In this document: positions 1-7,116 of the stretch, in pieces | Numbering within the stretch: position 1 is the stretch's first letter | How the letters are laid out: each line of letters opens with the position of its first letter | Assembly: GCA_002366725.1 (NCBI GenBank) | Contig: DFBT01000086.1 | Coordinates: 1-30,567 of the forward strand | Direction of reading: 5' to 3' | Length of the DNA stretch: 30,567 nt | Source of the DNA: Caldifarciminota bacterium UBA3073 | Lineage (GTDB): Bacteria > Hydrothermota > UBA3073 | Made by a program: the position numbers and the translations under genes | The notes under the pieces: generated by a model | The model's database searches: none | What the model saw: the letters and a program-made list of their open reading frames with translations, nothing else | What the model was told of the DNA's origin: nothing

Positions 1-11
1 TCTAACGGGGC

Positions 12-110
12 GAGCAATGACATTCCTCGCAATGACATTACTTATGACAACTACAATAATAAAAAAATCATGGGTAATCTACGTCCAATTTTTTTTCTTG
101 ACATTTGTGG
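12..110 (+). repeat. Dispersed ~90-bp intergenic repeat, copy 1
   Basis: This stretch closely matches 5767-5857. Shared blocks include gcgagcaatgacatt, gacaactacaataat, catgggtaatct and a T-run ending in cttgac/ctcgac. In this copy the 3' end reads TTGACA and forms the -35 box of the tRNA promoter. In the other copy it reads TCGACT and lies just before ahcY. The function of the repeat is unknown. Confidence 0.75.
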
Positions 111-126
111 GAGTTCGTGTTATAAT
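98..126 (+). promoter_or_regulatory. sigma70-type promoter for the tRNA pair
   Basis: TTGACA at 98-103, a 17-bp spacer, and TATAAT at 121-126: a perfect consensus match. Transcription would start near 133, right at the first base of tRNA-Lys (134). Confidence 0.9.
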
Positions 127-133
127 AAAGCAC

Positions 134-206
134 GGGCCGTTAACTCAGCTGGTAGAGTACTGGATTTTTAATCCAGGAGCCGTGGGTTCGAATCCCGCAC
201 GGCCTA
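134..206 (+). tRNA. tRNA-Lys (anticodon TTT)
   Basis: A complete cloverleaf can be read. The acceptor stem GGGCCGT (134-140) pairs with ACGGCCT (first pair G-U), and the discriminator is A206. The D arm contains AGCTGGTAGAG. The anticodon stem CTGGA/TCCAG encloses loop TTTTTAA with anticodon TTT at 167-169. The T arm has the GTTCGAATC loop. No CCA is encoded. tRNA-Glu follows after 5 nt, so the two are probably processed from one transcript. Confidence 0.97.
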
Positions 207-211
207 CACCC

Positions 212-283
212 GTCCCCATGGTCTAGTGGTTAGGACACCACTCTTTCAAGGTGGTAGCACGGGTTCAACTCCCGTTGGGGACG
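212..283 (+). tRNA. tRNA-Glu (anticodon TTC)
   Basis: The acceptor stem GTCCCCA (212-218) pairs with TGGGGAC (276-282), with discriminator G283. The anticodon stem CCACT/GGTGG (last pair T-G) encloses loop CTTTCAA with anticodon TTC at 245-247. The T arm is CGGGTTCAACTCCCG. CCA is not encoded. It shares the upstream promoter with tRNA-Lys. Confidence 0.97.
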
Positions 284-302
284 ATTCAAGAAATCAACCA
301 CA

Positions 303-319
303 CCCCGCCTCTGGCGGGG
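303..319. repeat. GC palindrome CCCCGCC-TCT-GGCGGGG
   Basis: A 7-bp perfect stem with a 3-nt loop lies 20 bp after tRNA-Glu. It has no T-run, so it is a poor intrinsic terminator on its own. A similar unit (TCCCGCC-GCT-GGCGGGA) occurs at 30297-30313, which suggests a dispersed palindrome family. Confidence 0.6.
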
Positions 320-391
320 CAGGGAGGACACAGAGAAAAAGAAATCTCTGTAGTTAATGATGGCAAGTCCAAGAAGTAAACGGGAGGATGT

Positions 392-1750
392 GTGAATAGT
401 GTAATAGTGTTCGTATTGTTACTATCGGTCCCGCAACAAGAGGGGCTTTTTTACATATATTCTCCACACACCACTCCCCACAGGTATATCGGTGTTGATT
501 TTTCATTTACTATTTCGTCTTCCCCGTACCCATTCGGTTCCACCGAGCACAACCACAATTATCTCTCTTCTGATTTATCGTTCTCATACGGTGTGTCCGA
601 CTACCTCGAGGCATTTGTCACTCCAAAGCTCTATACCAAGATCGCCACATGTCCAGATGATACACTGAAAGATTCCTACTTTGCCATTGGGATTTCCTAT
701 TTAGAAACGGGAGTGGCTCTTTATGTTCCTTTTCAAATCTATAATTCTTTGCTGCGAGTGGGATTCAGACCATCGGTCACATTCTGTCTGAATACAGCTA
801 ATCCATCAGGGGACGAAAAAGAGTTTGCGAGGATTGGCTTTGGACCACAGCCATACCATGCCCCAGACTACAGTTTCAATCTTCTCGGCGAATACGAGCT
901 CGGTAAATTCTCGGCCCTCTTGAACCTCGGATATGTCATCAGGGGTGAGTCATATCGTTCCTCCGATGAGAATCGAAGGAGCGGTCTTGATGTCGGAACG
1001 GGTGTGGAATTCCAGCCCTCTCCCTCTTGTATTTTCGGTATGGGATTTGTGGCGGTCGAGAACGGAAAAAAAATATTTCTCTCACCGCAGGTAAAATTGG
1101 GGAATCCCCTTGGTACATTTCTTTTGGGGGTACATATTCCCCTCTCTAAATTTGATTTCATTCCGGATGAACAGGTTCATAAATATCTCGCCTTCGGACT
1201 GGGATATAAAGCAGAGCAAAAAGCGCTTAAGACCGAACCGCCGTGGGTCGTTAAAATAGTTGGAGTTGTGCTCGATAGCGTGACACATAAACCTCTGGAT
1301 GCAGGCATAGAAGTTTACGGTCCCGATGTGGGATGGGTGGAGTGCAACAGAAAGACCGGAGAGTTTTCCTTCGCCCTCAAGAAACCCGGGGCATATAGAA
1401 TTACTGCGTCCAGGGGGGGATACTATTCTGTAACCGATGTGGCAAAACTTATGTCCTGCGATAGCCTCTTCTGCAGGTTCGTGCTTAACAGGGTTATAGA
1501 CATATCCCTGAGGGGCAGGATAGTCGAGGCGGGTACGGGGATGCCCCTTTCGGCGAGCGTGAAACTGCTTGGCGAGAAGAGATACGATACCGTAAGTGAT
1601 TCCGCAAGTGGGACATACAATTTCTGGGCAGATATTGGTACCTATAACCTGACCGTCGAGAAGAGGGGTTATCTGAAGAAGACTGTCCCCGTATACATAA
1701 CTAATACTTCGTCTATGGTTATAGATGTAGAATTAGAGAAGTCTGAGTAA
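392..1750 (+). CDS. Secreted/outer-membrane beta-barrel protein with two carboxypeptidase-regulatory-like domains
   Basis: Unrecognised as a named gene. The GTG start at 392 has a good ribosome site (GGGAGGA, 382-388); the nearby ATG at 388 runs into a stop. Residues 1 to about 18 form a short signal peptide (MNSVIVFVLLLSVP). Residues about 20-285 alternate short amphipathic strands rich in Tyr, Phe and Gly, as in outer-membrane barrels. Residues about 286-368 and 369-452 are two tandem beta-sandwich units of the CarboxypepD_reg/PEGA type (VGVVLDSVTHKPLDAGIEV and LRGRIVEAGTGMPLSASVKL starts, each with a GxYxITxxxxGY-like end). This suggests a surface or periplasm-facing structural role. The domain assignment is by eye; no enzyme motif is visible. 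Confidence 0.75.
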   Translation: MNSVIVFVLLLSVPQQEGLFYIYSPHTTPHRYIGVDFSFTISSSPYPFGSTEHNHNYLSSDLSFSYGVSDYLEAFVTPKLYTKIATCPDDTLKDSYFAIGISYLETGVALYVPFQIYNSLLRVGFRPSVTFCLNTANPSGDEKEFARIGFGPQPYHAPDYSFNLLGEYELGKFSALLNLGYVIRGESYRSSDENRRSGLDVGTGVEFQPSPSCIFGMGFVAVENGKKIFLSPQVKLGNPLGTFLLGVHIPLSKFDFIPDEQVHKYLAFGLGYKAEQKALKTEPPWVVKIVGVVLDSVTHKPLDAGIEVYGPDVGWVECNRKTGEFSFALKKPGAYRITASRGGYYSVTDVAKLMSCDSLFCRFVLNRVIDISLRGRIVEAGTGMPLSASVKLLGEKRYDTVSDSASGTYNFWADIGTYNLTVEKRGYLKKTVPVYITNTSSMVIDVELEKSE

Positions 1751-1786
1751 AAAATTACTCAATAGATTTCCTAAAAAGGAGCATAT

Positions 1787-2965
1787 ATGATAAGTAAACG
1801 CGCAATGGTTATGCCCTCATCTCCCATAAGAAAGCTCTTCCCATATTCAGATAGGGCAAAGGAGAGGGGCATAAAGGTTTATCATCTGAACATAGGACAG
1901 CCCGATGTTCCCACACCGAAAGAGTTGTTGAACGGGATAAAGGGGTTCAGCAAGCCCGTGCTGCCCTACGGACAATCGGAGGGGATAAAGGAATTGAGGA
2001 TGGCAATAGCGGACTACTTTAAAAGATACGAACTCGAGGTTTCACCAGAGGAGGTGATAATCACCCAGGGTGGAAGCGAGGCGATACTCTTCTCGATGCT
2101 TCTTCTGTGTAATCCGGGAGACGAGATTCTCGTGTTCGAACCGTTCTATGCTAACTACAACGGACTCGCAGTCGTAGCCGGTATAAAGCTCGTCCCCGTG
2201 ACGACGGACCCGAAGGAGGACTACCATCTTCCAAAGGGTGAGAAGATCTCGGAGAAGATAGGGGATAGAACGAGGGCGATTTTGGTCTGTTCTCCCAATA
2301 ACCCCACTGGTACGGTATATACACGAGAGGAGATGGAAATGCTCGCAGATATTGCCAGGAAACACGACCTCTCTATCATATCGGACGAAGTCTACAGGGA
2401 GTTTGTCTTCGATGGGATGAAACACACGAGCGCTTTTGCCGTTGCACCGGAGCGCACCTTACTCGTTGACTCCATATCGAAGAGGATGAGTGCCTGTGGG
2501 GCGAGGATAGGATTTGTGACCTGCAAAGACAAGAAGATGCTCCCGTTGCTTGTAAAACTTGCCCAGTCCAGATTGTGCCCCGCAACCATAGAACAATACG
2601 GTGCCATCGAGGGCTTTAAGTACATAGACAACTATATAGATGGTATGAGGAGGGAGTATGAACATCGCCGGAATGTGGCGAGGGGCGAACTGCTTAAACT
2701 GCCGAATGTGAGCGTAAACAATCCAGAGGGTGCCTTTTACGCAATGATTACGCTGCCCGTCGATGACTCGGAAAAATTTGTAATATACATGCTCGAGGAC
2801 TTTAATGTTGATAAGAAGACCATTATGCTCGCACCGGGTGCGGGATTTTATGCGACTGAGGGACTCGGTAGAAATGAGGCAAGGATAGCATTCGTATTGA
2901 AAGAGGAGGACATTAAAGACGCCATATACATACTTGGCAGGGGTATCAAAGCGTATAACAGTTAA
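1787..2965 (+). CDS. Class I/II pyridoxal-phosphate aminotransferase (aspartate aminotransferase-like)
   Basis: A fold-type I PLP aminotransferase transferring an amino group between an amino acid and a 2-oxo acid in the cytoplasm. The 392-residue length is normal. Visible motifs are NIGQPDVPTP near residue 35, SPNNPTG at 169-175, SDEVY at 199-203 (Asp and Tyr contact PLP), SISK with Lys232 as Schiff-base lysine, GARIG at 238-242 and an Arg in GRNEARIAF near the C terminus that should bind the substrate carboxylate. The start has AAGGAG ending 5 bases before ATG. The family includes Asp, aromatic and Ala aminotransferases; substrate cannot be fixed from sequence alone. It lies 36 bp after the barrel-protein gene, but there is no functional link. 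Confidence 0.92.
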   Translation: MISKRAMVMPSSPIRKLFPYSDRAKERGIKVYHLNIGQPDVPTPKELLNGIKGFSKPVLPYGQSEGIKELRMAIADYFKRYELEVSPEEVIITQGGSEAILFSMLLLCNPGDEILVFEPFYANYNGLAVVAGIKLVPVTTDPKEDYHLPKGEKISEKIGDRTRAILVCSPNNPTGTVYTREEMEMLADIARKHDLSIISDEVYREFVFDGMKHTSAFAVAPERTLLVDSISKRMSACGARIGFVTCKDKKMLPLLVKLAQSRLCPATIEQYGAIEGFKYIDNYIDGMRREYEHRRNVARGELLKLPNVSVNNPEGAFYAMITLPVDDSEKFVIYMLEDFNVDKKTIMLAPGAGFYATEGLGRNEARIAFVLKEEDIKDAIYILGRGIKAYNS

Positions 2966-3406
2966 TAAGTGAGGTTGTGTAAATATTAAGAATAAACCGC
3001 AGAGAACGCGGAGTTCACAGAGATAGACCAGAGAAAAGATAAAAGGGCTCTGCGGACTCAAAGATATGTGGTGTAGAATTTCGGGAACTTATCCATATCC
3101 ATACGGCCCTACGGCTCGTATGAGATTCTGTGAACGGATCTTGAGATACTTTGTTTTTCTCTTTGAAGCAACGAGACTGAAAGTATGGTGGTTGCGAGGT
3201 TTGAAAGCAAGCGATTTGAAGGTTAGTTTGTTGTTGAATTTTGAGGTAACAGTGATAGAAGATTGGATAAAGTGAGTAGTGCCAAGCAAAGGGTTAGAGA
3301 ACGCAGAGATTAAGAACAAAGATTTTTCTGCGTGCTCTGTGGTCTCTGTCATACGACCCGTATGGGCGGTTGATGTCTTACATAAGATAATGGAAGTGGA
3401 GGGTGT
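2966..3406. other. 441-bp spacer with repeat debris, no convincing gene
   Basis: It contains degenerate repeat blocks of the cagagaacgcagag type (2998-3023, and in inverted form about 3328-3350), a ccatacgg...ctacggctcgtatg palindrome near 3100-3122, and catacgacccgtatggg at about 3352-3368. A 69-codon frame (3066-3275) has odd composition and no ribosome site and is not called. GGAGGG before argF at about 3396-3401 is the only gene signal. Confidence 0.6.
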
Positions 3407-4294
3407 ATGAAGAGGGATGTACTGTCGTTTGCCGATTTGACGGCGGATGACCTGAGTGAATTGTTCGAAGCCTCAAGGAGAGTGAAGGGGGAGAGAATTT
3501 CCTCTGCGCTCGGGGGCAAGATACTCGCCCTTATTTTTGAAAAACCCTCTCTGAGAACCAGATTCACATTTGAGGCGGGGATGTATGAACTCGGCGGTTA
3601 TGCCGTCTATCTCGCACCTCAAGATATAGGACTTGGCAAGAGGGAGTGTGTTCCCGATGTGGCGAGGAACCTCTCGAGATGGGCATCTGGAATTATGGCG
3701 AGAACATTTGAACACGCTACTGTGACAGAACTTGCACGGTATGCGAGCATCCCCGTTATAAATGGCCTTTCAGACCTCGAGCATCCCTGTCAGGTGTTGG
3801 CCGATATGTTCACGATATGGGAAAAGAGGGAAGATTTTTCCAATCTTAAACTTGCCTGGGTAGGCGATGGTAACAATGTTTGTAATTCTCTTGTCCACGC
3901 GTCGAGAATACTTGGTTTCTCTATGAGCATTGCCACTCCGAGGGGATATGAGCCAAGATCGAAGATCGAAGATCAAAGATCAAAAATCAAAATTACGAAT
4001 GACCCGATGGAAGCCGTGCAAGATGCCGATGTTATATATACAGATGTATGGACAAGTATGGGGCAGGAGGCTGAAAGGGAGAAGAGGCTTGAGAAGTTCG
4101 GGGAATTCCAGATAAATGGAAAACTTTTGAATAATGCGAAGAGGAATTGCCTGGTTATGCACTGTCTCCCCGCACACAGGGGCGAGGAGATAACAGATGA
4201 TGTCATAGATGGACCCCATTCAATAGTATTTGACCAGTCAGAAAATCGTCTGCATGCCCAGAAGGCACTCCTTTTGAAACTCCTTTCAAAATAA
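3407..4294 (+). CDS. argF: Ornithine carbamoyltransferase
   Basis: Makes citrulline from ornithine and carbamoyl phosphate (arginine synthesis, or the reverse in arginine catabolism). Visible signatures: carbamoyl-phosphate loop FEKPSLRTR at 44-52, HPCQ at 126-129, WVGDGNN at 151-157, DVWTSMGQE at 213-221 (ornithine side) and HCLP at 252-255. At 295 aa it is slightly short for the family. The ATG has a GGAGGG site. Oddity: residues 184-196 (RSKIEDQRSKIKI) are encoded by a 7-bp tandem repeat that resembles the intergenic AT repeats of this window, in place of the usual surface helix after the YEP motif. All catalytic motifs remain, so the enzyme is probably active. No other arginine genes are nearby. 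Confidence 0.95.
   Translation: MKRDVLSFADLTADDLSELFEASRRVKGERISSALGGKILALIFEKPSLRTRFTFEAGMYELGGYAVYLAPQDIGLGKRECVPDVARNLSRWASGIMARTFEHATVTELARYASIPVINGLSDLEHPCQVLADMFTIWEKREDFSNLKLAWVGDGNNVCNSLVHASRILGFSMSIATPRGYEPRSKIEDQRSKIKITNDPMEAVQDADVIYTDVWTSMGQEAEREKRLEKFGEFQINGKLLNNAKRNCLVMHCLPAHRGEEITDDVIDGPHSIVFDQSENRLHAQKALLLKLLSK
3955..3993 (+). repeat. 7-bp tandem repeat (AAGATCG/AAGATCA) inside argF
   Basis: Units read aagatcg, aagatcg, aagatca, aagatca, aaaatca, then a partial unit. They keep the argF frame and encode a charged RSKIEDQ-RSKIKI segment. The tcaaaaatcaaaatt part matches the AT-rich intergenic repeats at 14490-14541 and 17248-17304. Confidence 0.8.
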
Positions 4295-4340
4295 AGTGTT
4301 GGCTACCGATTTTTAATTAGGTTACGAGGACTGAAGACCA

Positions 4341-4369
4341 CCCCGTAAAGCTCCTTCGGAGCAACGGGG
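4341..4369. repeat. Nested hairpin in the argF-hflX spacer
   Basis: Outer stem CCCCGT/ACGGGG (4341-4346 with 4364-4369) and inner stem GCTCC-TTC-GGAGC (4350-4362). An alternative GGGGC-AA-GCCCC fold overlaps its 3' side (4366-4377). No T-run follows, so termination is doubtful; RNA stability or a repeat relic are alternatives. Confidence 0.5.
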
Positions 4370-4494
4370 CAAGCCCCGATACGGTCGTTCCTCCCTACGG
4401 GACAGACAGGCGACAGAGTAAAGTCAGAAACTATTTAGAAAAACCTGAGACATTGGGCATTTGTCATTAGGAATTAGTCATTCTGCATTTTAAT

Positions 4495-5580
4495 ATGTAT
4501 CCCACAGAAGAAACAAGGGAAAAGGCACTGCTTGTGGGAGTCCATTTCCCATACGAGGAGAAGTGGGAGAAGGTGGATTCCTTAGAGGAACTCCAGAACC
4601 TCTCAAAGACAGCGGGAGTTGTCGTTGTTGAGAAGCTACTCCAGAATCTCCAGAGACCGAATCCGAGGTCATTTATCGGCAAGGGAAAGGCAGATGAATT
4701 GGGGGCAATCTCGTCTTCGCTCGGCGTAAATACAATAATATTCGATGAGGAACTCTCGCCATCGCAGGTCGCGAATCTCCAATCCATAACGGGCGAAAAG
4801 GTCATCGACCGCACAGAGCTCATACTCGATATATTTGCACAACATGCCCATACAAAAGGTGCACAGATTGAGGTAGAGCTCACACAGCTTTTGTATAGGC
4901 TCCCGAGGCTAACGGGAAAGGGGGTTGTACTTTCGAGACTCGGTGGGGGGATAGGCACGAGGGGCCCGGGCGAGACAAAACTCGAAACGGACAGAAGGAG
5001 GATAAGGGCGAGGATAAGAACTTTAAAGAAGAGTCTGAAGGATATTGAAAAGGCAAAAATGGTGCAGTCAAGGAGAAGAGAAGGGATGAGGAGAATCGCC
5101 ATTGTGGGATACACGAATGCGGGCAAGACGAGCGTTATGAATGCAATAACCAAAGCGGGGTTAAAGACCGACGATCAGCTCTTCTCCACGCTCGATGCCA
5201 CTACGAGGGTGTTTACATCGGGTGATAGAAAGAAGTATCTTATTACCGATACCGTGGGTTTTATAAGGAGACTTCCACATGGAATCGTCTCCTCATTTCA
5301 CTCAACACTTGAGGAGGCGGTAATTGCGGATTTAAGACTGCATGTGGTGGATGTTTCGCACCCTTATGTTGAATTTCAGATAAGTGCTGGGAATGAGATA
5401 CTTGAGGCACTGGGTGTGGAGAAAAAGCCATCCATATATGTTTTTAATAAGATTGACCTCGCACAGGATGAAGTTGGCTATCTGAGGAGAAGATTCCCAA
5501 ACTCAGTCTTCACATCGGCGGTAAACGGGATGGGTATAGATGAGTTGAGAGAGATGATAGAGGGATTCTATAAAAATTGA
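4495..5580 (+). CDS. hflX: GTPase HflX
   Basis: A ribosome-binding GTPase that in other bacteria splits or rescues stalled 70S ribosomes, for example after heat stress. The 361 residues comprise the HflX N-terminal domain (about 1-170, with RPNPRSFIGKGK at 54-65 and the Gly-rich SRLGGGIGTRGPGETKLE at 147-164), a coiled helical stretch (about 165-195) and a G domain: G1 GYTNAGKT at 205-212, G3 DTVG at 252-255, G4 NKID at 318-321, G5 TSAVNG at 340-345. It lacks the long C-terminal extension of some homologues. No clear Shine-Dalgarno precedes the ATG at 4495; the leader is AT-rich repeat-like sequence. The stop codon lies in the first unit of a 14-bp tandem repeat. Confidence 0.94.
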   Translation: MYPTEETREKALLVGVHFPYEEKWEKVDSLEELQNLSKTAGVVVVEKLLQNLQRPNPRSFIGKGKADELGAISSSLGVNTIIFDEELSPSQVANLQSITGEKVIDRTELILDIFAQHAHTKGAQIEVELTQLLYRLPRLTGKGVVLSRLGGGIGTRGPGETKLETDRRRIRARIRTLKKSLKDIEKAKMVQSRRREGMRRIAIVGYTNAGKTSVMNAITKAGLKTDDQLFSTLDATTRVFTSGDRKKYLITDTVGFIRRLPHGIVSSFHSTLEEAVIADLRLHVVDVSHPYVEFQISAGNEILEALGVEKKPSIYVFNKIDLAQDEVGYLRRRFPNSVFTSAVNGMGIDELREMIEGFYKN

Positions 5581-5617
5581 CAATTGACTATTGACAATTG
5601 ACTATTGACAATTGACC
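5577..5617 (+). repeat. 14-bp tandem repeat, about 2.9 copies (TTGACAATTGACTA)
   Basis: Three consecutive units start at 5577, 5591 and 5605. The first contains the hflX stop codon TGA (5578-5580). CAATTG makes each unit partly palindromic. The TTGACA matches are not paired with a -10 box, so they are not called promoters. Confidence 0.85.
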
Positions 5618-5766
5618 GAAGTGACCTATGGTTTGATAAATTTTTTTCTCGACTGTGTTGGAAAGTATACAGCAAGTCATAGTTTCGAGTATGTGTCAGG
5701 TGTCCGAAGGATCCGTATGGAGAGATTGCTTCGGGGGTTGCTTCGGCTTCGCCTCGCCCATACGGG

Positions 5767-5857
5767 CGAGCAATGACATTACTTACGACAACTACAATAA
5801 TTAAAAAGTCATGGGTAATCTGCGTTTGTCTGCGTCCAATTTTTTTCTCGACTTTGG
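5767..5857 (+). repeat. Dispersed ~90-bp intergenic repeat, copy 2
   Basis: A near copy of 12-110, with a short internal addition (gtttgtctgc). It ends in a T-run and CTCGACT just before the ahcY ribosome site. It is preceded by a region with an inverted CCGTATGG/CCCATACGGG pair (about 5709-5766) and another T-run plus CTCGACT at about 5641-5655. Confidence 0.75.
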
Positions 5858-5865
5858 GAGGTCTT

Positions 5866-7116
5866 ATGGAGTGTGATATAAGGGATAGGGGATTAAGTAC
5901 CGAGGGAAAGAAGAGGATAGAGTGGGCGGAGAGGAATATGCCAGTTCTCTCAATCATAAGGAAGCGGTTCGAAAAGGAGCGTCCCCTTCTTGGGAAGAGA
6001 ATCGCCGCCTGTCTTCATGTGACAACAGAGACCGCAAATCTCGCCAGAACCCTAACTGCGGGCGGGGCAGAGATGAGACTGTGTGCCTCAAATCCCCTTT
6101 CCACCCAGGACGATGTCACGGCATCACTCGTGATGGATTACGGCATTCCCGTATTTGCCATAAACGGAGAGGACAACCGAACATACTATAAGCACATAAA
6201 CTCCTGTCTGGACTTCAGTCCACATATAACGATGGATGATGGTGCAGATCTTGTATCTACCCTTCATTCCAAGAGAAAGGAACTCGTTCCCGACATTCTC
6301 GGCGGAACAGAGGAGACGACAACGGGGGTGATAAGGCTCAGAAGCATGGCGAAGAACGGGGTTTTGAGATATCCCGTTATCGCCGTGAACGATTCTCTGA
6401 CCAAGCATCTCTTTGATAATAGATACGGGACGGGACAGTCAACCATAGATGGCATACTGAGGGCAACGAATACGCTCATAGCGGGCAAGACATTCTGTGT
6501 GTGCGGCTATGGATGGTGTGGCAGGGGAATTGCGAAGAGGGCAGATGGTCTGGGCGCAAGGGTCATTGTATGTGAGGTCGATTCCGTAAAGGCTATCGAG
6601 GCATTGATGGATGGTTTTATGGTGTTGCCCGGAGTAGAGGCAATAAGGGAAGCTGACATCATGGTTACGGCTACGGGTGATATAAATGTGATAGACAGAG
6701 CCCATTTTGGGGCTGCAAAGGATGGGGTGATAATTGCGAATTCGGGTCACTTTGATGTTGAGATAAACACGAAGGCACTCGAGGAGATGGCGGTGCAAGT
6801 GAAGGAGGTAAGGAATCTTGTGCATGAGTATGCGATGAAGGACGGCAGGAAGATATATCTACTCGCAAAGGGCAGGCTCGTAAATCTATCCTGCGCCGAT
6901 GGACATCCACCGGATGTCATGGATATGTCATTTGCGAATCAGGCACTTGCGGCGGAGTATATAATAAACAATAAACTGTCTATCTCTGTACATACATTAC
7001 CCGTGGAGATAGACAACGAGATTGCCTTACTGAAGCTCAAAAGTATGGGTAAGGTAATAGATACCTTGACGGACGAACAGAGGGCATATCTGGAAGAATG
7101 GCGGATGGGAACTTAA
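5866..7116 (+). CDS. ahcY: S-adenosylhomocysteinase
   Basis: NAD-dependent hydrolysis of S-adenosylhomocysteine to adenosine and homocysteine, clearing the product inhibitor of methyltransferases. Motifs (numbered from ATG 5866): IEWAERNMPVL near the N terminus, GGTEETTTG, NDSLTKHLFDNRYGTGQS (substrate Lys/Asp and NAD contact) and the Rossmann loop GYGWCGRG followed by GARVIVCEVD. The frame is open further upstream (to 5773), but those codons are the dispersed repeat; ATG 5866 has GGGAGG just upstream and starts in the family's usual place, giving 416 aa, the compact form seen in many bacteria and archaea. Its stop overlaps, in a TTAA, the stop of the convergent EF-G-like gene. Confidence 0.95.
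   Translation: MECDIRDRGLSTEGKKRIEWAERNMPVLSIIRKRFEKERPLLGKRIAACLHVTTETANLARTLTAGGAEMRLCASNPLSTQDDVTASLVMDYGIPVFAINGEDNRTYYKHINSCLDFSPHITMDDGADLVSTLHSKRKELVPDILGGTEETTTGVIRLRSMAKNGVLRYPVIAVNDSLTKHLFDNRYGTGQSTIDGILRATNTLIAGKTFCVCGYGWCGRGIAKRADGLGARVIVCEVDSVKAIEALMDGFMVLPGVEAIREADIMVTATGDINVIDRAHFGAAKDGVIIANSGHFDVEINTKALEEMAVQVKEVRNLVHEYAMKDGRKIYLLAKGRLVNLSCADGHPPDVMDMSFANQALAAEYIINNKLSISVHTLPVEIDNEIALLKLKSMGKVIDTLTDEQRAYLEEWRMGT

Noticed and set aside
17..226. 69-codon frame across the first repeat and tRNA-Lys
   Set aside because: It is a translation of the dispersed repeat and of the tRNA gene itself; there is no ribosome site.
3066..3275. 69-codon frame in the aminotransferase-argF spacer
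   Set aside because: Low-complexity, repeat-derived sequence, without a ribosome site or recognisable domain.
5577..5617. TTGACA boxes in the 14-bp array as promoters
   Set aside because: No -10 box lies at 16-18 bp from any of them; the boxes arise from the repeat unit.
5773..5865. Upstream extension of ahcY
   Set aside because: The extra 31 codons are the dispersed repeat; ATG 5866 has a GGGAGG site and gives the usual N terminus.
5568..5957. Minus-strand frame opposite the hflX-ahcY spacer
   Set aside because: It consists of translated tandem and dispersed repeats running into ahcY antisense.
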